A stretch of 64,000 nt of DNA from Stromatinia cepivora (Eukaryota > Ascomycota > Leotiomycetes > Helotiales > Sclerotiniaceae): positions 868,001-932,000 of the forward strand of contig RCTD01000015.1 of the NCBI GenBank assembly GCA_014898415.1, written 5' to 3'. The notes below the pieces were generated by a model. That model ran no database searches and was not told the origin of the DNA. It saw only the letters and a program-made list of their open reading frames with translations. The translations under genes were made by a program, and so were the position numbers. Below, in pieces: positions 12,555-26,700 of the stretch. The stretch's first letter is position 1. Every line of letters begins with the position of its first letter.

Positions 12555-12845
12555 TGTGAAAGAGGTAGATCGAGATACATACATCCCGATAGCACACTGT
12601 AAGGGGAAATGGGAATTGGAACTGATCAGATTATATTGTGAAGACTTCAAATAGTAAAACTAATAGATTTAAACAATGATTTGGATTATATATAAATGGA
12701 ATACAAAAAGATTAATGGAAAACGATTGATTTCTTTCAAAAAAAGGAAAGCAGAATCCTCTTTTATATCTAATTACAAAGAATTATATGATTATATAGCT
12801 ACGAACTAATTATATATTAGATCTTGATATCCCAACTTTCTTATA
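12555..12845 (-). repeat. Gypsy-4 left LTR (3' LTR)
   Basis: It starts TGTGAAAGAGGTAGATCG and ends CCAACTTTCTTATA. The outer start is preserved and the inner end mutated. Confidence 0.88.
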
Positions 12846-12960
12846 CCCTTCCTTTTCCCGGAATATATATTCTACTTGACCTTAGAATAATTATAAAAGA
12901 TAAAAACCAAAAAGATCAAAAAATAATTAGATTAGGAAAAGTCAATTAGAATATCAACAA

Positions 12961-15900
12961 ATTAAAACGATAAACAATTTTTAAGATTGTTTTAAAAAAA
13001 CAATATATTTCAGGTTCTTATTGATCTAAATCTATTTCTATTGTTTTTTTATCAAATTCGATAAGAATTTCAAATTCCTAAAAAGTATTCTTATTATCTT
13101 TTCTATCTTCAATCTTTCTTAAACGTTTAACCGGATACCTTGTAATAGATTTTGTATTTATAATCAAACTTTTTGATAATTCCTGAATTCAATTTGAATA
13201 ATAAATAAAGACTTTTAATATTACAAATTTTTATTTAATATTAAAAAGGTAATCCTTTTTCTTATTATTAAATCTCACAGAAAACTTTTTTATTAAAGAG
13301 TAATTCATCTGTTTTTCATTTGATTTATAATCTGTATTAAGGATTGAAGCAATACCTTATATTCCAGAAAATCCAATTGAGAATGGATTGAATAGTATTA
13401 TAAATTAGTTCTGAATCGATTTTCGTTTCGCGATTTCTTTTTCTTTTTTAATAAACTTCTTTAACATAAATTGAGGTTTCCTAATAAGGGATTCTTCATC
13501 AATTAGATTCATAATCTTTTAATTACCAATATTTTCTTTATTAAGGAATTCATCATTTTCAAGATCCTTATCGCAAAAAGCTTCTTATTTTTGTAAAAGT
13601 ATATTATAATCTGCAAATAATGATCAATCTTTTTATTACTTTTCTTTATCTTGAAACATTTCAAATTAAATGACCAGATCCGTTATTACAAAATTACACC
13701 ATCATTTATATTAAAGTTTGAATTCATTATCGTTGATTTTGAACAATCTGTTTGCTATTCCTTTAATAATATTAGAATCCCAAAATAAGTATTCTAAAAA
13801 GACTATAGAAAAATGATCTTATAAAACAAAATTGATATTAAAAGAAAAGGATTAAAGAATATAAAGATCTTCTTTATTAAATTCGTTTAATTCAAAAAGA
13901 ATAATCTGATTTTAGAGAAATCTCTAAAGATTTTTATAAAAACTATTATCCTTTATATTCTTTTTATTTAAAATTATAATTAAATAGAAGATCGATATTA
14001 AAATCGATCTATAGGATCCAAAAGAATCGATATATCTCAAAATAATATCTGATTATATTACAATTGTTCAGGATTCAGGCCTAATCAGGGTTCTTTAACA
14101 AAACTGATTCTTTCATTCGATCTTTTGGAAAGCTTTTTTTTTTATTATTTAATCAAAATTATATTATAATTAATAAATGAAAAAACACTTTTTTAAAAAT
14201 TCCTGAATTAAATTGTTATTATTATCTAGTTTATAAAAAACAAGGATTTGATATTCTTTATAAGAATTTTTAATCGATTCTTTTAGTTTAAGAAGGTCGA
14301 TTATGATAATCATTTTTTTTGAAGTTTCTTTTTATTTGCCCTTGAAAGTTAAATGGAAAAGATCAGAGAAGGAATAATAAAGATTAAACTTTTTATTATA
14401 ATTAGGAAAATATAATATAGGTGAAGGTATTAGTATAAAACGGAATTCTTTATTCTCCTGAATATAAATAATAGTATATTATAAAATAGGATTATATTTT
14501 AAAAAGAATTGAATAATCGAAAAATAGTAATTCGGGAGCAGATCTCTTTTAAAGATTCCATGGAAATGCTATTTATAGATAATAAGAATATTTTCGCAAA
14601 TATTTTGTAAATCGAATTTATCTTTTTATTCGAAGATATATTGAAATAAAAGAATATATAAAATAAATTAATTCTCAAAGGATTCTTTATTTAATAATTC
14701 TAATAAAAAAAGGTTATCTTTGAAAGCTTTATTAGAATTAGAGAAATAGAAGCTCCTCATTGAACTGAATCGATTGGAGCCGAAGGTTTGCTTTGATCAT
14801 TTTAAAGTCAAGGATTGATATAAACGGAATTAAGGATAGAATATCCCTATCAATCTTATTTCGTTAATACACTTTCGGTTTCTAATAATAATAATCAATC
14901 TATTTCGTAATTCCTTGGCTGAAATATACTACGATTTTAGATCGAGGAGTTTTGCTAGAGCATACAAATAATATATATATAGAATATTTATAATGATTTG
15001 CTTTTCTAATAATACAATAACTTTCTATTTTATTTGACCAATAATATATCCATTATCTATTAAAGAGTATTATCCCTTTTCAAATTGATAATCTAAATCG
15101 CAAAAGCAATTTTTCAGCTTTTATAAAGAATTTAAAATTGTTTTAAAATTGTTAAAGGCTGAATCGTTATCATTTGAAATAAATTTAATATTATAATTAG
15201 TTATACAATGATAAAATACAAATCTATTCAGAATAGATAAATGAAAAAGGGCTTTTTTCGAAAAATCAAAATGATAATCTTTCTTTTTTTATTTGTTGAT
15301 ATTTGTAATTATAAATTCCGAAATTGGTATAATCGCTTAGGAATAAAGAAATCGATATACATGAGGGGTATTTGATATAGCAATTACTTTTAATCATTCC
15401 TTAATATTAAATTCCTCTTTATCATTATTATTATTAAAGGATATCAAAACAGTTTTTGTAATAATTATTTCGTAGATAGATTTATTTTTTTATTGAATTT
15501 TGAAGGGGTTTTCGTTTTCACGATATTTTTTTAGAAATCCGAGATTATTGAAAATAAATCTATAAATTCTGAAAATAGAATTCTATATAAAATTGTAAGG
15601 GAAAGATATCCAATCTTTTTTATTCTTTATATCAACTTTTATAATAAATTTATATATAATATAGAAATCTATAGGGCTATACTTTTTGACTCTCTTGCCT
15701 CTCTTTCGTACAAGGCATTCAATTATATACCTATTCAGAAACTTCATAAGGATTTAAGGATTAAAACGAAAGATATAATAAACTATATCCATTCTTGTTA
15801 AAGCATTATTTAAACTTATATTTTCCAATCAAAAACGGGCGAAAGCTTTTCCTTAAACGATTATCCAAATTCTTTCGAGATTTTTAAAATCTTCTCTAAT

Positions 15901-16600
15901 TCTATTACAGTATTATTCGATAAATTGAATTATATTATTGTTTTTAACAAAATAACTAATTTTAAAGAAATTAATTATTTTATAAAGCTTCTAACCTTCG
16001 ATTCGATCTTTTATTTCACTCACAAAATCTCCAATAAGGTCGATAATATTTATAGAGTAATTGAATTATTATTTAAGAATATTATATTTTTCTTTAACTT
16101 CAAAAGTTTCAATAAATATAAATGCTTTGATTTCGTTATTAAAGAAATGATTCTTGTATCAAATAAGAAAAGGAATATTATTATTAATAGAATAGGAGAT
16201 TATAATCTGATTAGATCTTTCTTCAGATATTATATCAAAACTTAAATGAAAGCTTATATAAATAGTAAAATAAGTATAAACAAAAAGTTGATAACTTCAA
16301 ATCAAATTATTAAAGAAAACAGATTTAAAGAGAAAATATTGAATTATTTAAATACTATTCAGGAATTGTTTATAAATTGTTCAAAAACGAAATCAATAAT
16401 ATAATAAGTTTTTTTAAAGAGGATTCAAATATTCTTCCTCTTTCAAAAATTATAAGACTTTCCTTATCGAGCTTTTTAATTGATGATTAAAAGTTTGTAA
16501 TAACAATTCCTTTTTAATTTGTTATATTTACTCTTTTCCTTTTAATTTTATATCATTTTGCGATTGAATAAAGAATAATCCTTGATTATTTGTTATCTTT
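12961..16600 (-). pseudogene. Gypsy-4 extra coding region after integrase, function unknown
   Basis: Read on the minus strand in the frame used by the integrase (plus-strand triplets starting at 12961, 12964 and so on), about 1,200 codons run from 16600 to 12961 without an obvious frameshift. In the well-read part, 14221-16380, I count roughly 27 stops in 720 codons, far fewer than chance at this composition. Most are TAA or TAG, as expected from CAA or CAG glutamines after CpA-to-TpA change. The implied protein is mixed in composition (many Lys, Asn, Glu, Asp), with readable parts such as SNTPHVYRFL near 15390 and LYALAKLLDLKS near 14960. I recognise no domain. It could be a long C-terminal extension of Pol or a separate ORF in the place where env-like genes lie. 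Confidence 0.6.
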
Positions 16601-19600
16601 TATTTAAAAGATTATAAATATCTAGAAATTTGGTTCTTTTGGTTTATCTATTCATATAAATCTTTAGAATTATTATTTATAAAGAAATCTGAATATAAAA
16701 TATATTTCTTGAAACAAATATTTATATAGATTCCATCAAATAAAATATTATTCATTTCTTCAAAAGTATATATAGAAAGACCCTCCAATTTTTTTATCAT
16801 TTTATAAAGTTTATATCATTTAAAAACAAGTTTTGTATTACAAGATATATCGATTTTTGATCAAGGATTGTAATATAAAATTATATCTTTAACTTGAATA
16901 TTCTTATCTAATATTTTACAATCAAGATTATATCGAAGTTTATTATCTTCCCTATAATATTGTTTACAAAGAATTGCTTTCTCAATATCTTCATTTAATA
17001 TTTTTAATTATTGTATTCTAATGATCAATAAATCTTTTCGAATTTATATACTTTCTCAATCAAAAATCCTTCAAATTATATATATAATTTCAAAAAACAA
17101 TACAGCTTTCCATTTATAGATCAATTCAAATGATATTTTGTTTATTAATTTATAAATTGAAATACAATTAATGAATAATATTATTTTCAATTATTTAGAT
17201 CATTTATATTCTTTTTGTAATAAACAGGAAAATGTTTCTACAATAGAATAATAATCTTTTTTTATTATTCCATTGGTTTATAGATAATAAATTGATATCT
17301 TGATTTTATCAATTCTATATTTTTTGTAATAAATAAATACAATACCTTTATTCTCAAACCCTTTATTTATAATAATTTCTTTAAAGAGATTATAACAATA
17401 GATTATTTTATAAAGGAATTTGATAATCATTTTCAAAATAATATTCTACAAAGCTTTAACTTCTATTCAATTATTTAAATCTTTTTATAAAACAACAAAG
17501 CATTTGAATCTATAATTATTAAACATTTTTGTAATATCTATATTAATTTTATACCAAATATTTAAAATTTAAATAATAATTATTGATTCATTTGTTTATT
17601 TGAATAATCTGAATTAATAAATGGAACAAAAAATCATTCAATTTTTTATATCCTTATATATTCTATTTTATTAATAACAATTATATATTTTAATATATAA
17701 TAACTTTAAACCCTTATAACCCAGTTCCCCACACACTCGAACCACAATTCCTGCCTTCCCGACTAAATCGCCATCTATCACTATATAAGCGGAAGGTAAT
17801 TCATCTCCCTGGATTCTGAATAAGTAGCGATTCTTTATATAAAAGTTGAAAACTTCTTTTTTGAAAGTTTGCCAATCCTTTATTGATATATTTTTAAATC
17901 TTTATAATATAATAATATATTAAATAATCATTTATATCCTTTCATTTCTACCTTCCAAAATTTAAAACAATCTTAAAATTTTAAAGCTATTTATACTCAT
18001 TATCGGATTTATCCACAACAAATTCAGATCTGCAATAATCGAATCATCAATATCTTCTTTATATTCTTTATTAATATCGTTCGAAATAATTCGTAATTAT
18101 TATAATAAAGTATCTACAATAATGTTTTTGTTTCCAAGAATATATTTGATATCAAAATCGAAGAATTTGATCTAAACAATCCATTTTGTAATCAAAGTAT
18201 TAAATAGATTTATAATTATTCTATTTAGTTAAATTATAAATATATTTATATTAATTTTTAAAAGAAAATAAATATTATAAAAATCTTTTTTACATTTTTA
18301 TAAAACTTTAAATACTTTTTTGTATTCTTTTTTAATAATATTATAATTCTGTTTAATATAATTCCATATACTATTCTCAGATCTAATAATAATACAAAAC
18401 TTATTATTATATATTTGATCTAAAACAATTTCTTATTTTATTAAATTAGTATCGATAACAAATATAATAGTTCCGATTTCAAATAAATAAATCAATAAAA
18501 GAAGGATTAAGGCCGAAATTAATTTGTCTTTTAACAAAATCATTATAATATTATAATTAATGATTCAAATGAATTCTATATCTTTCTTTAATAATATATA
18601 AAGAGATTTTATAATAATAATGAAATTGTTTATTCAAAATTAATAGAAAATATATACTCCAAAGAACATTTTAATTTTATAATCGTTCGAGCAAAATAAT
18701 TACTCAAATATCTTGATGATTTTGATAGTATCAGGATTTCTTCCTTTAGAATTGATATAATAATCTATGATTCAGATTCTATCATAATATCATTTGGATT
18801 TGATACTAATAATATATTCTATATACTTAATATATTCTATTATAGCATTTAGGTTTTTTAGATGTTTGATAATAAACTTCCTTAATCCAGATTCAATTTC
18901 AATTTCATTGTATCGAGTTCTGGGACCCTTAATTTTAATATCATTCAAATAAAATATAACAATATCAAATATAATATCCTATAATATCTTTAATACAATT
19001 CTTGCAAATTGAGTAATCGAATTAGTAATCCTTTGTAATAAAATAATGAATCTCATTAAATCAAAAGGGATTATAATAGTAATGATATTTCTATTTTTTT
19101 TATTTAGAAATATTTGATCATATCTAAAAAAGAAATCAATTAAGGATATTAATAAGTATTCAATTATTTATTCAACAAATTCCTTTAAATTTGAAGGTAT
19201 ATTTGCATTTTGTAGGGTTACAATATTTACTTTTGTCATTGTAATAACAATACAGTATTTATTAATCTCATTCTTTTTAATTAAATATTAAGGGTTTTGA
19301 TATAATCCTTTTCCTTCCTTTAATATATTTTGTTTGATACGATCTCTTATTATTTCGATAATTATTGATAAAAAAGTTTTAAAGGATACGAAATCAGAAG
19401 TTTGTCAAGCTTTATATAATATTATCTTGATAATCTGTAGTAGAGTAATTGAAGGTTTGATATTACCGATTTCAATTCAATCAAAAGTTAATACTGTTTT
19501 TCGATTCTGCAATAATACAAAAAGAAATTCCTTTTTATACTTCCAAAGTATATCTTCGATATTTAATAATATTAAATGTTCTTATATTAATCGAAAACCT

Positions 19601-22090
19601 TCAAATCTGATATCGAAATATAGTATCAAATACTTCGAAAAAGGAGTTGATAATTGATATTTAGAATGTTTTGTATATTCCAATTCTAGTCAATTAGGGT
19701 TATCTTTTAGGATCTTTTTATTGATATATTTTATTTTGTTTAAAGGTTTTATTTTGTTCTTTTTTTTTATATATATATCATTAATTGGAACAAAAATTTC
19801 ATATTTGATATCGATTAGTTTCTCTCAAGTATTACTTTTTGCTCTAAATTCTTTCAAATCGAAATAAATACTATTAGCAATAAAGTATTCCTGAAATCCC
19901 TTTAATTCCGAATCCTCAATATTATCAAATATATCTTTGATATCAAAATCAAGGTCAATTCGAATAATATCTGTATTGAATTTTATAGAATTTAAGATTA
20001 TCTTAAAATTTGGGATGCTAATTAGGAGTTCTGGGAAATGATTTTTAACGAATTCTTCAAATTTCCTTTCATTTTTGATAATATCTAAAACTTTTAAAAG
20101 ATCATTAATATAATCCTTAGAATTTATATTGTTTATTCTTTTCCCAATTTTTTAAAATCAATCTTTATAACATCTGTTTTACATTTTGATCTAATCATTC
20201 AGCAATTAATCTTATTAATATTATTATTATTAATAACCTATATAATCTATTCATCTTTTTTATATTCAAAATCGATTTTTCCTATAAATAGATATAGTAT
20301 CTTTAATAGTAATAAATCTTTAATGTTATTCAAAACAAAGATATTGACGATATTCTTAATTCCTTTAAAATTGATTTCCATATTTTCAATTAATCTATAT
20401 AAAATAATAATATTTCTATCAGGAGTAATCATTATCGCCTTATATTTGTATATTGTAAGTTCCAATTCTTTTACAATTTTTAGGTTTATTATATTGATTA
20501 TCAATCCTGAATCGATAGTACTATTAATCTTGATATTCTTACTTATAAGGGTTATAATAATAATAAATATATTATATATTTCTTTTGATTAATAATTAAA
20601 GGAAATATTTAAATGATTAATAACTATTAAAATTATTATAACTTTTTCGATAGGAATTTCTGAATTTCTAAAAAGCATTTTTTGTTTTTCGATATTTGTA
20701 ATTAATACTTTTTGAGAATTTATTTAAAAAGATTTAATATATATATAAAAATAATTCCAATTATTATCAGGATTTCGATTCTATAAATCTATTTTAAGAT
20801 TTCTATTAAGGATTTTATAATATAAACAATAATTAATATTTGCTTTTTTATTCTTAAAGATTTAATATAAGAATTGAATATTCTATCCTTTTATATTATA
20901 TCATTTTTATCAAATTCAAAAAGGTCCTTCTTTCCCTGAAATTCTTCTGCTTCATTTTCTTCGCTTTTGTTAATATCTATAATTTTATTTTTATTAAAGA
21001 ATTCTTCCTTTAATTTTTCTTTTTCAATTTGATTTATTATTCTGAATAATACTTTTCGAGAAATACTTAACAATTTTTAGGGCTTATTAATTTCGCTTTA
21101 TTTTATTAAATTAAACTTTTTAAATAATCGGTTTTATAATCTTAAGGTTTTTTTAAATTAAATAATTGTATTAATATTGATAATTTCCTTTCTTCAATAA
21201 TTGATATTATTTATAAATATACTTTTTACAATTCGATATTAAAGATTCTGAGATTCAGTAAATCATTTTTAATATTGGGTTTCTTCAATTGTTTCTTTTA
21301 TTGATCAAATCTATAAGTTTTTGTATATATTTCAATTTGATAATTCTTTGGGAAATCCTTTTATTTAAAGATTGAAGAAGGATTAGGATATCCTTTAGGA
21401 TCAAATATAAAGATTCTGTATTTATTATAATAATATAATTTAGTATTAATATTATCGATCTTTTTAAAACAATTTTGTTTTATAATGTAATCATTATTAT
21501 AAGGAGATCTTCCAAAATAATAATAATAAAAATAATCCTTTTTGTAAATTCTATTTATATCAAAAAGAATCCTCTTCTGTTTATTCTGAATAAGATAATC
21601 ATTATATTTCGTATTGTCTCCTCAATGAATAATTTGATATTATAATGACGAAAAGGATAATTTCGAGTTTCTTATACCTTTAATTCTCATTCTTAAATAA
21701 TTTATACTGAATTTATTCAAAAAATCAATGATTTCATTCATAATATCCTTTATCTCCTATCCTTGAAAATAAAGCTTTATATTGATATCAAAGACAAATA
21801 GAGTTTTTATATATTTATATATAATTTAAGAAATAATAATTTGATGAAATTTAGATCTTTTATAAATTCGAATAATAGAAACCTTAGAAAAGTATTATTT
21901 GTAAGCTTCGTTTATTATTCTTTTGAAATTTATAGAAGTAGAATTATCGAAATCAATTTTAAATTATTTAACAATCTTCTTTCTTATTTGGACATACAGA
22001 TCATATAGGAATATTCTTCTAATTTCGAATTCAGTGATTATATAATTGTTAATAAATTAAATAACCGAAAATATAAATTTAATAATATAA
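16600..22090 (-). pseudogene. Gypsy-4 gag end, protease, reverse transcriptase, RNase H, integrase remnant
   Basis: Minus-strand Pol. Protease-like region 20504-20247, with a VNIFVLNNIKDLLLLKILYL stretch. Reverse transcriptase about 19340-18640: the fingers are followed by the SLIDFFFRYDQI motif and then YLNDIKIKGPRTRYN near 18940, where the catalytic D-D has become N-D. RNase H follows. The H2C2 region at 17835-17705 is unusually G+C-rich. The integrase core 17710-17230 contains FENKG and QTNGIIKK, matching GPENKG and QANGMIER of this fungal Gypsy group. The integrase C-terminal part ends near 16650. Protease and integrase are in different frames, so at least one shift or ORF boundary lies between them. 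20600-22090 should be the end of gag. Confidence 0.75.
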
Positions 22091-22095
22091 TCCTT

Positions 22096-22261
22096 TGTTA
22101 ACTTTTGGTGCAGGAAGTAGTAGTATTGTTGACTATATAGATTGAACTAAGGATCTATAATTCTAATAGGAGTAGAATTAAGGTTATCCCCAAATATGGT
22201 CTGTGTATTATTATGATCACATAACCTCAATTCTAATCCTATGATAACCTTATTTCCAACA
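22096..22261 (-). repeat. Copia-5 H left LTR (3' LTR)
   Basis: It starts TGTTAACTTTTGGTGCAGG and ends CTTATTTCCAACA; 166 bp. Confidence 0.9.
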
Positions 22262-22289
22262 TTCCTTTATTAAGGATATCCTATTCGAT

Positions 22290-23460
22290 CTTTCTAGATT
22301 ACTAATCCTAATATTTTTTTAAACCTTTCGAAAGCAATCTTTGTATAAGGCTTCGTTATTCTATTAGCAATTATATCGTATATATTGATATAACTAATAG
22401 CGATTTTCTTCTTTTTTGTTAAATTCTTGATGAAATGATAATTGATATCTATATATTTGGATCGTTTATATAAATATAGATTCTTGGTTAAAGTTAAAGC
22501 GTTTTGATTGTTATTAAGCATTTGAATTATATCTCTGTTTTTTCTAATATAATTTGATCTGAATAAATCTTTGAATATTTGTATAACCTATCTTTTTTAT
22601 TTGATGAATATTGTTATTGTAATATATTTTGATTCTATATTAAAGGTAATCACAGATATTTGTTTCTTGTTAATCCATAATATAAAGTCTTTATAAAATA
22701 TCACAACTTTTTTTGAAACATTTTTCCGGTTATATTTGTTACTAATTCAATCTGTATTTGTATATACTTTTATTATATTATCAGGTATATTATATTTTTT
22801 ATAGATATTAGATTATATTTTTTTTAATCTGAATTATAATTTCTATTTGATTATTGATTATAGATATCATATTAGATTCTTTAAAGTTATAATATAATGT
22901 TTTGTTAGTTTTGTTATAAATTATAAAAATCTTTCAATTAAGAATACTATATTTAATTGAGTATATATTATTGGATAGATTATATTTTCTATTTGTTATT
23001 AATATTCGTTTATATCTATTAATTCATTATTATCGATTGCTAATTGGAGATGGATATAATCTATTATTAATAATTTTTTGGTTTGGTGTTATTTATATAT
23101 AATATTGTATTTGATTAATATAATATCGAAATATTCTTTTTAATTTATAATTAATATATATACTTTTCTATTACAAATGATTCTAATATTTAGGATTTTA
23201 CTAATTTTCTTTAGATTTTTGATATTAAAACGGATTGATAGTTTTTTATCGAATCAAATGATTTGTAATAATATATATGATATAATAACGATATCGTCGA
23301 TATATATTAATAATATTATATTATAGTTTTTGGATATATATAAATATAGATCTGTCAAATTTTATACAAAATCTATATTTAAAAGTTCTTTTTTCAATAA
23401 TAAACTTCAATCCCTTTTAGTTTGTTTTAAATTATATAGATTTTGTAAGGTTTATAATAT
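22290..23460 (-). pseudogene. Copia-5 H reverse transcriptase end and RNase H
   Basis: C-terminal part of the Copia-5 polyprotein. 22521-22294 is open for 75 codons: NNNQNALTLTKN, then RSKYIDINYHFIKN, then ERFKKILGL, which match the Copia RNase H motifs DNxxAxxLxxN, TKHIDIRYHF and the C-terminal FxxLLGL. The part towards 23460 aligns with 56428-57290 in copy D. The reading is cut at 23465 by the insertion of Copia-2 copy B. Confidence 0.85.
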
Positions 23461-23465
23461 ATATC

Positions 23466-23774
23466 TGTCACGGAAAGCCCCGCAATCCCCTGTATCTTAT
23501 GAAGGATCAAAGCGTATGCTTTCCAATCGGAATGAAGGATCTACTAGCCCTTACCAATCCACCAATTGATAAAGTGATCCTGATATACTAATAAACAAAG
23601 ATCTAGTCTAATTAAGATATATATCGGCTAGATAATCATTCATTTGTTCTATATATACAACTCTTGATTCATATAATCAAGGGCAAGTTATTCAATTCTT
23701 TTACTCTATCAATCATATGTACCATTTATTCAACGATCTCTGAAAGTACTATATAATTATACTATTCTATGATA
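23466..23774 (+). repeat. Copia-2 B 5' LTR
   Basis: It starts TGTCACGGAAAGCCCCGC and ends ACTATTCTATGATA. The outer start is preserved and the inner end mutated. Confidence 0.92.
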
Positions 23775-23790
23775 ATTATAAATCTGATAG
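23775..23790 (+). other. Probable half-tRNA(Met) primer-binding site of Copia-2
   Basis: ATTATAAATCTGATAG follows the 5' LTR directly. Allowing two G-to-A changes (TTATGAGTCTGA) it is complementary to a Met tRNA anticodon arm with loop CTCATAA. Confidence 0.4.
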
Positions 23791-26700
23791 TTTTTAAATC
23801 TATACAATTTCCTATTCGATGATTATTAAGTATTCAAAAGATCATTCTTAAAATATCATTTCTATTTTATTTATAATTCAATATTTATATCAATTCAATT
23901 ACCTTTATTCAATATAATAAAAGATCAAAACGATCTTCTTTTTATAATCCGTATTTAATAATTGGAATGATATTTACACTTGAAAAATAATATCAAGTTC
24001 AAGGAATCTGGGATTTAATCAATCCAGAGAATAATCTACTTGTTTCTATATCAGCGATATCCACTCCAAATTCTGATCTAACAAATAAACCTATCTATAT
24101 TCAAATCAATTAATTTTCAATCAAACTATCTATTTTACTTTCCACTATCGATCTTTAAGTTAAATATAATAAAAAAAAACAAATTCAATATTAAAAGGAA
24201 TTCTCGGAATATTTTGTAATAATTCAATCCAGGGAAAATGCTAATGGAAATACAAAGATAAAAGATTCTGATAATAATATATCGGGATCTATTTCTAATA
24301 GATCCATTATTTTATTCTCAATTATCTTTCAAGAAATCTCCTTCGAGTTTGCTTTTTTTCAATTGAAATATCGATATTGATAATAAGAATATATACAGAA
24401 TTATAAAGCTTTTAGGGATATTTACAAATAAATCGAATCATCAATTGATCAAATATACTTTATAAAGTTATTCATTTTCAATCAAAATATTATAGTTTTT
24501 CTATTTAAAATAATCATCAATATACTCAAAAAGAAATTTGCATTTATAATGACTATTACCAAGTTTGTAGTACTACAAAAATATCAATCTATTTTAATAT
24601 AAATTTTACTCGATAAAACCGATTTTATTAAATAATATAAAAATTGAATTATAATCTATACCAAAACTCTTGTATACGAAATCATTAAGGTACAGAATGA
24701 AATCACTATCAACACTTTTCTACAAACCATTAATATCAAAATGCTCCCAATCTAGGCAAATACTATAATCATATAAATCGAAATAAATAATCAACTTGGA
24801 TTATTCAATCTCTTATTTAAGCAATTCAGAAATATTTTTAAAGGATTAATCTTCCAGGATTTTATTTCTTTAAAAGTTAAAAAGGAATATATTCTATATT
24901 TACTTCTTTTCAAAATGATAAAAAGTCTAAAAAGAATAAAAAAAATATCAATTTTGAAAACAATCAAGGGATCAAAAAGATTTGAGAATATCTTTGTAGA
25001 ATCGAATCTGAATGGAATAATAGAATTAATTATAATTATATTATATATAATTGCAAAATCATAAAGTTAGCATTTACTAAAAGGATTAATCCATTATTCA
25101 AAAGAGTATTCAGCGAAAACAAATTATAAATAATTAGGGATCAAACAAAATCATATTCATAGAAACAATTTCATCCTGATTGAATCAAAAGGAAATAAAT
25201 AAAAGATTCCATTGATCCTTTAGGATCTTCAATTAATATTGTTATCTTGAATACTTGATATAATTAATTAGAGATATACTTTATAATAATAAAAGTATAC
25301 CATCTATTTAATAATATTTTACTCAATAATTGTAATACTATATATATTATGAATAATATATCTTTATTAAATGATTATCAATATCAACCATCCGATCTCA
25401 ATAATCTTATAAAAACAGGCATTTCCAATTTCCAAATCCTAGAATGCAAAATTTGTATTATCAAAAGAATCATCAAGAAAGAAGGTTACCCTAATAATGA
25501 TTTAGTTTTGAATAATATAATATTCATCCTTGGTTTTTATATTAATATCATCTTGGAGGTTCAATTGGAAAAAGCTGGCCTATAGTTTTCAGGATATAAT
25601 TATACTTTTCGTAAAGGAAATCATATAAATAGTATAATAATTGTTCAATGCATTTATATTGAAAATCTTGTATTCTTAGAATACAAATCACTTTTTATTT
25701 ATTTGAATATTCTTTTATCTATTCCTATAAATAACCCTTTTATAATATATTTAATAATGAATAGAAAAATAAACAAAGTATTCTATTGTTTTCGCGATCC
25801 ATTTCTCCTAAGAGAAGATACAAATGAAATATAGTATAAATATTCCAAATATTTGAAAAAGGAAACTCTTGAATATTTAATATTTGTAGTACAAAACATC
25901 AAAATAAAAGATATCATTTGTTCTAATTATACTGATTACACTCGTATTTATACAAAACAAATTATTTCTTATACTTCAAATGATCATTAATTACCTCGGC
26001 CCTTTTACAAAATCCAATAGGATCTTTTTGATTTCGATAAAGAATATAACAATGTATTATAGCTCTTATTGATCAAAGAAATATATTATAACAAAATCTT
26101 TTCATATTTAATCTATCACAAAACATATAACAAAGTATTTATAATTATTCAAAGCTTTGTAACCTGAATTCATTATAAATATAATCTAGCGATCGTAATG
26201 ATCAAATAGGATAATGATATATTTATTATTAAAGTTATAAGAACAATATTATTTGAGAAATGGATTAAACAAAAAGGTGTCGAATTCAAACTATCCCTAT
26301 TTTATATATATGAATCCAATAAAGGATCAAAATATATAGAATAAGAAATAATTATAAAACAAATAAAAATACAGATCACAATAGGTTTACCGGACAAATT
26401 ATAGATGGAAATGATATAAACTGCTATTTATTTATATAATATAAATTCTTTGAAGGCTAAATCCTTCAAATCATTCAATAAAGTATTCGATATATGGTTT
26501 TATAATTATCTTTATAAAGATAATCCCTTACTTACAGAAAAAATATTTAACGATCTTTATTCCAATTGAAATAGAATCTATAAATATAAATGTTGAGTTT
26601 ACCCTTTGAATAAAAATAGAGAAACTGGAATTAATAGGAAATAATACAAAACTAATCCTCGAATATATATTAAATATTTAATAGATTATATCCCAAATAT

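Noticed and set aside
12368..12595. 75-codon minus-strand frame as one small protein
   Set aside because: Its first 14 residues lie in the Gypsy-4 LTR and the rest is the Gypsy-3 protease; the joint is only an insertion border.
15925..16245. Plus-strand open frame of 107 codons (open further upstream) as a possible antisense gene in Gypsy-4
   Set aside because: The minus strand in the integrase frame reads coherently through the same region with Gln-type stops for over 3 kb, so the plus-strand frame is more likely its shadow.
23330..23569. Plus-strand frame crossing 23465
   Set aside because: It runs antisense through Copia-5 reverse transcriptase and then into the Copia-2 LTR, so it is an accidental fusion.
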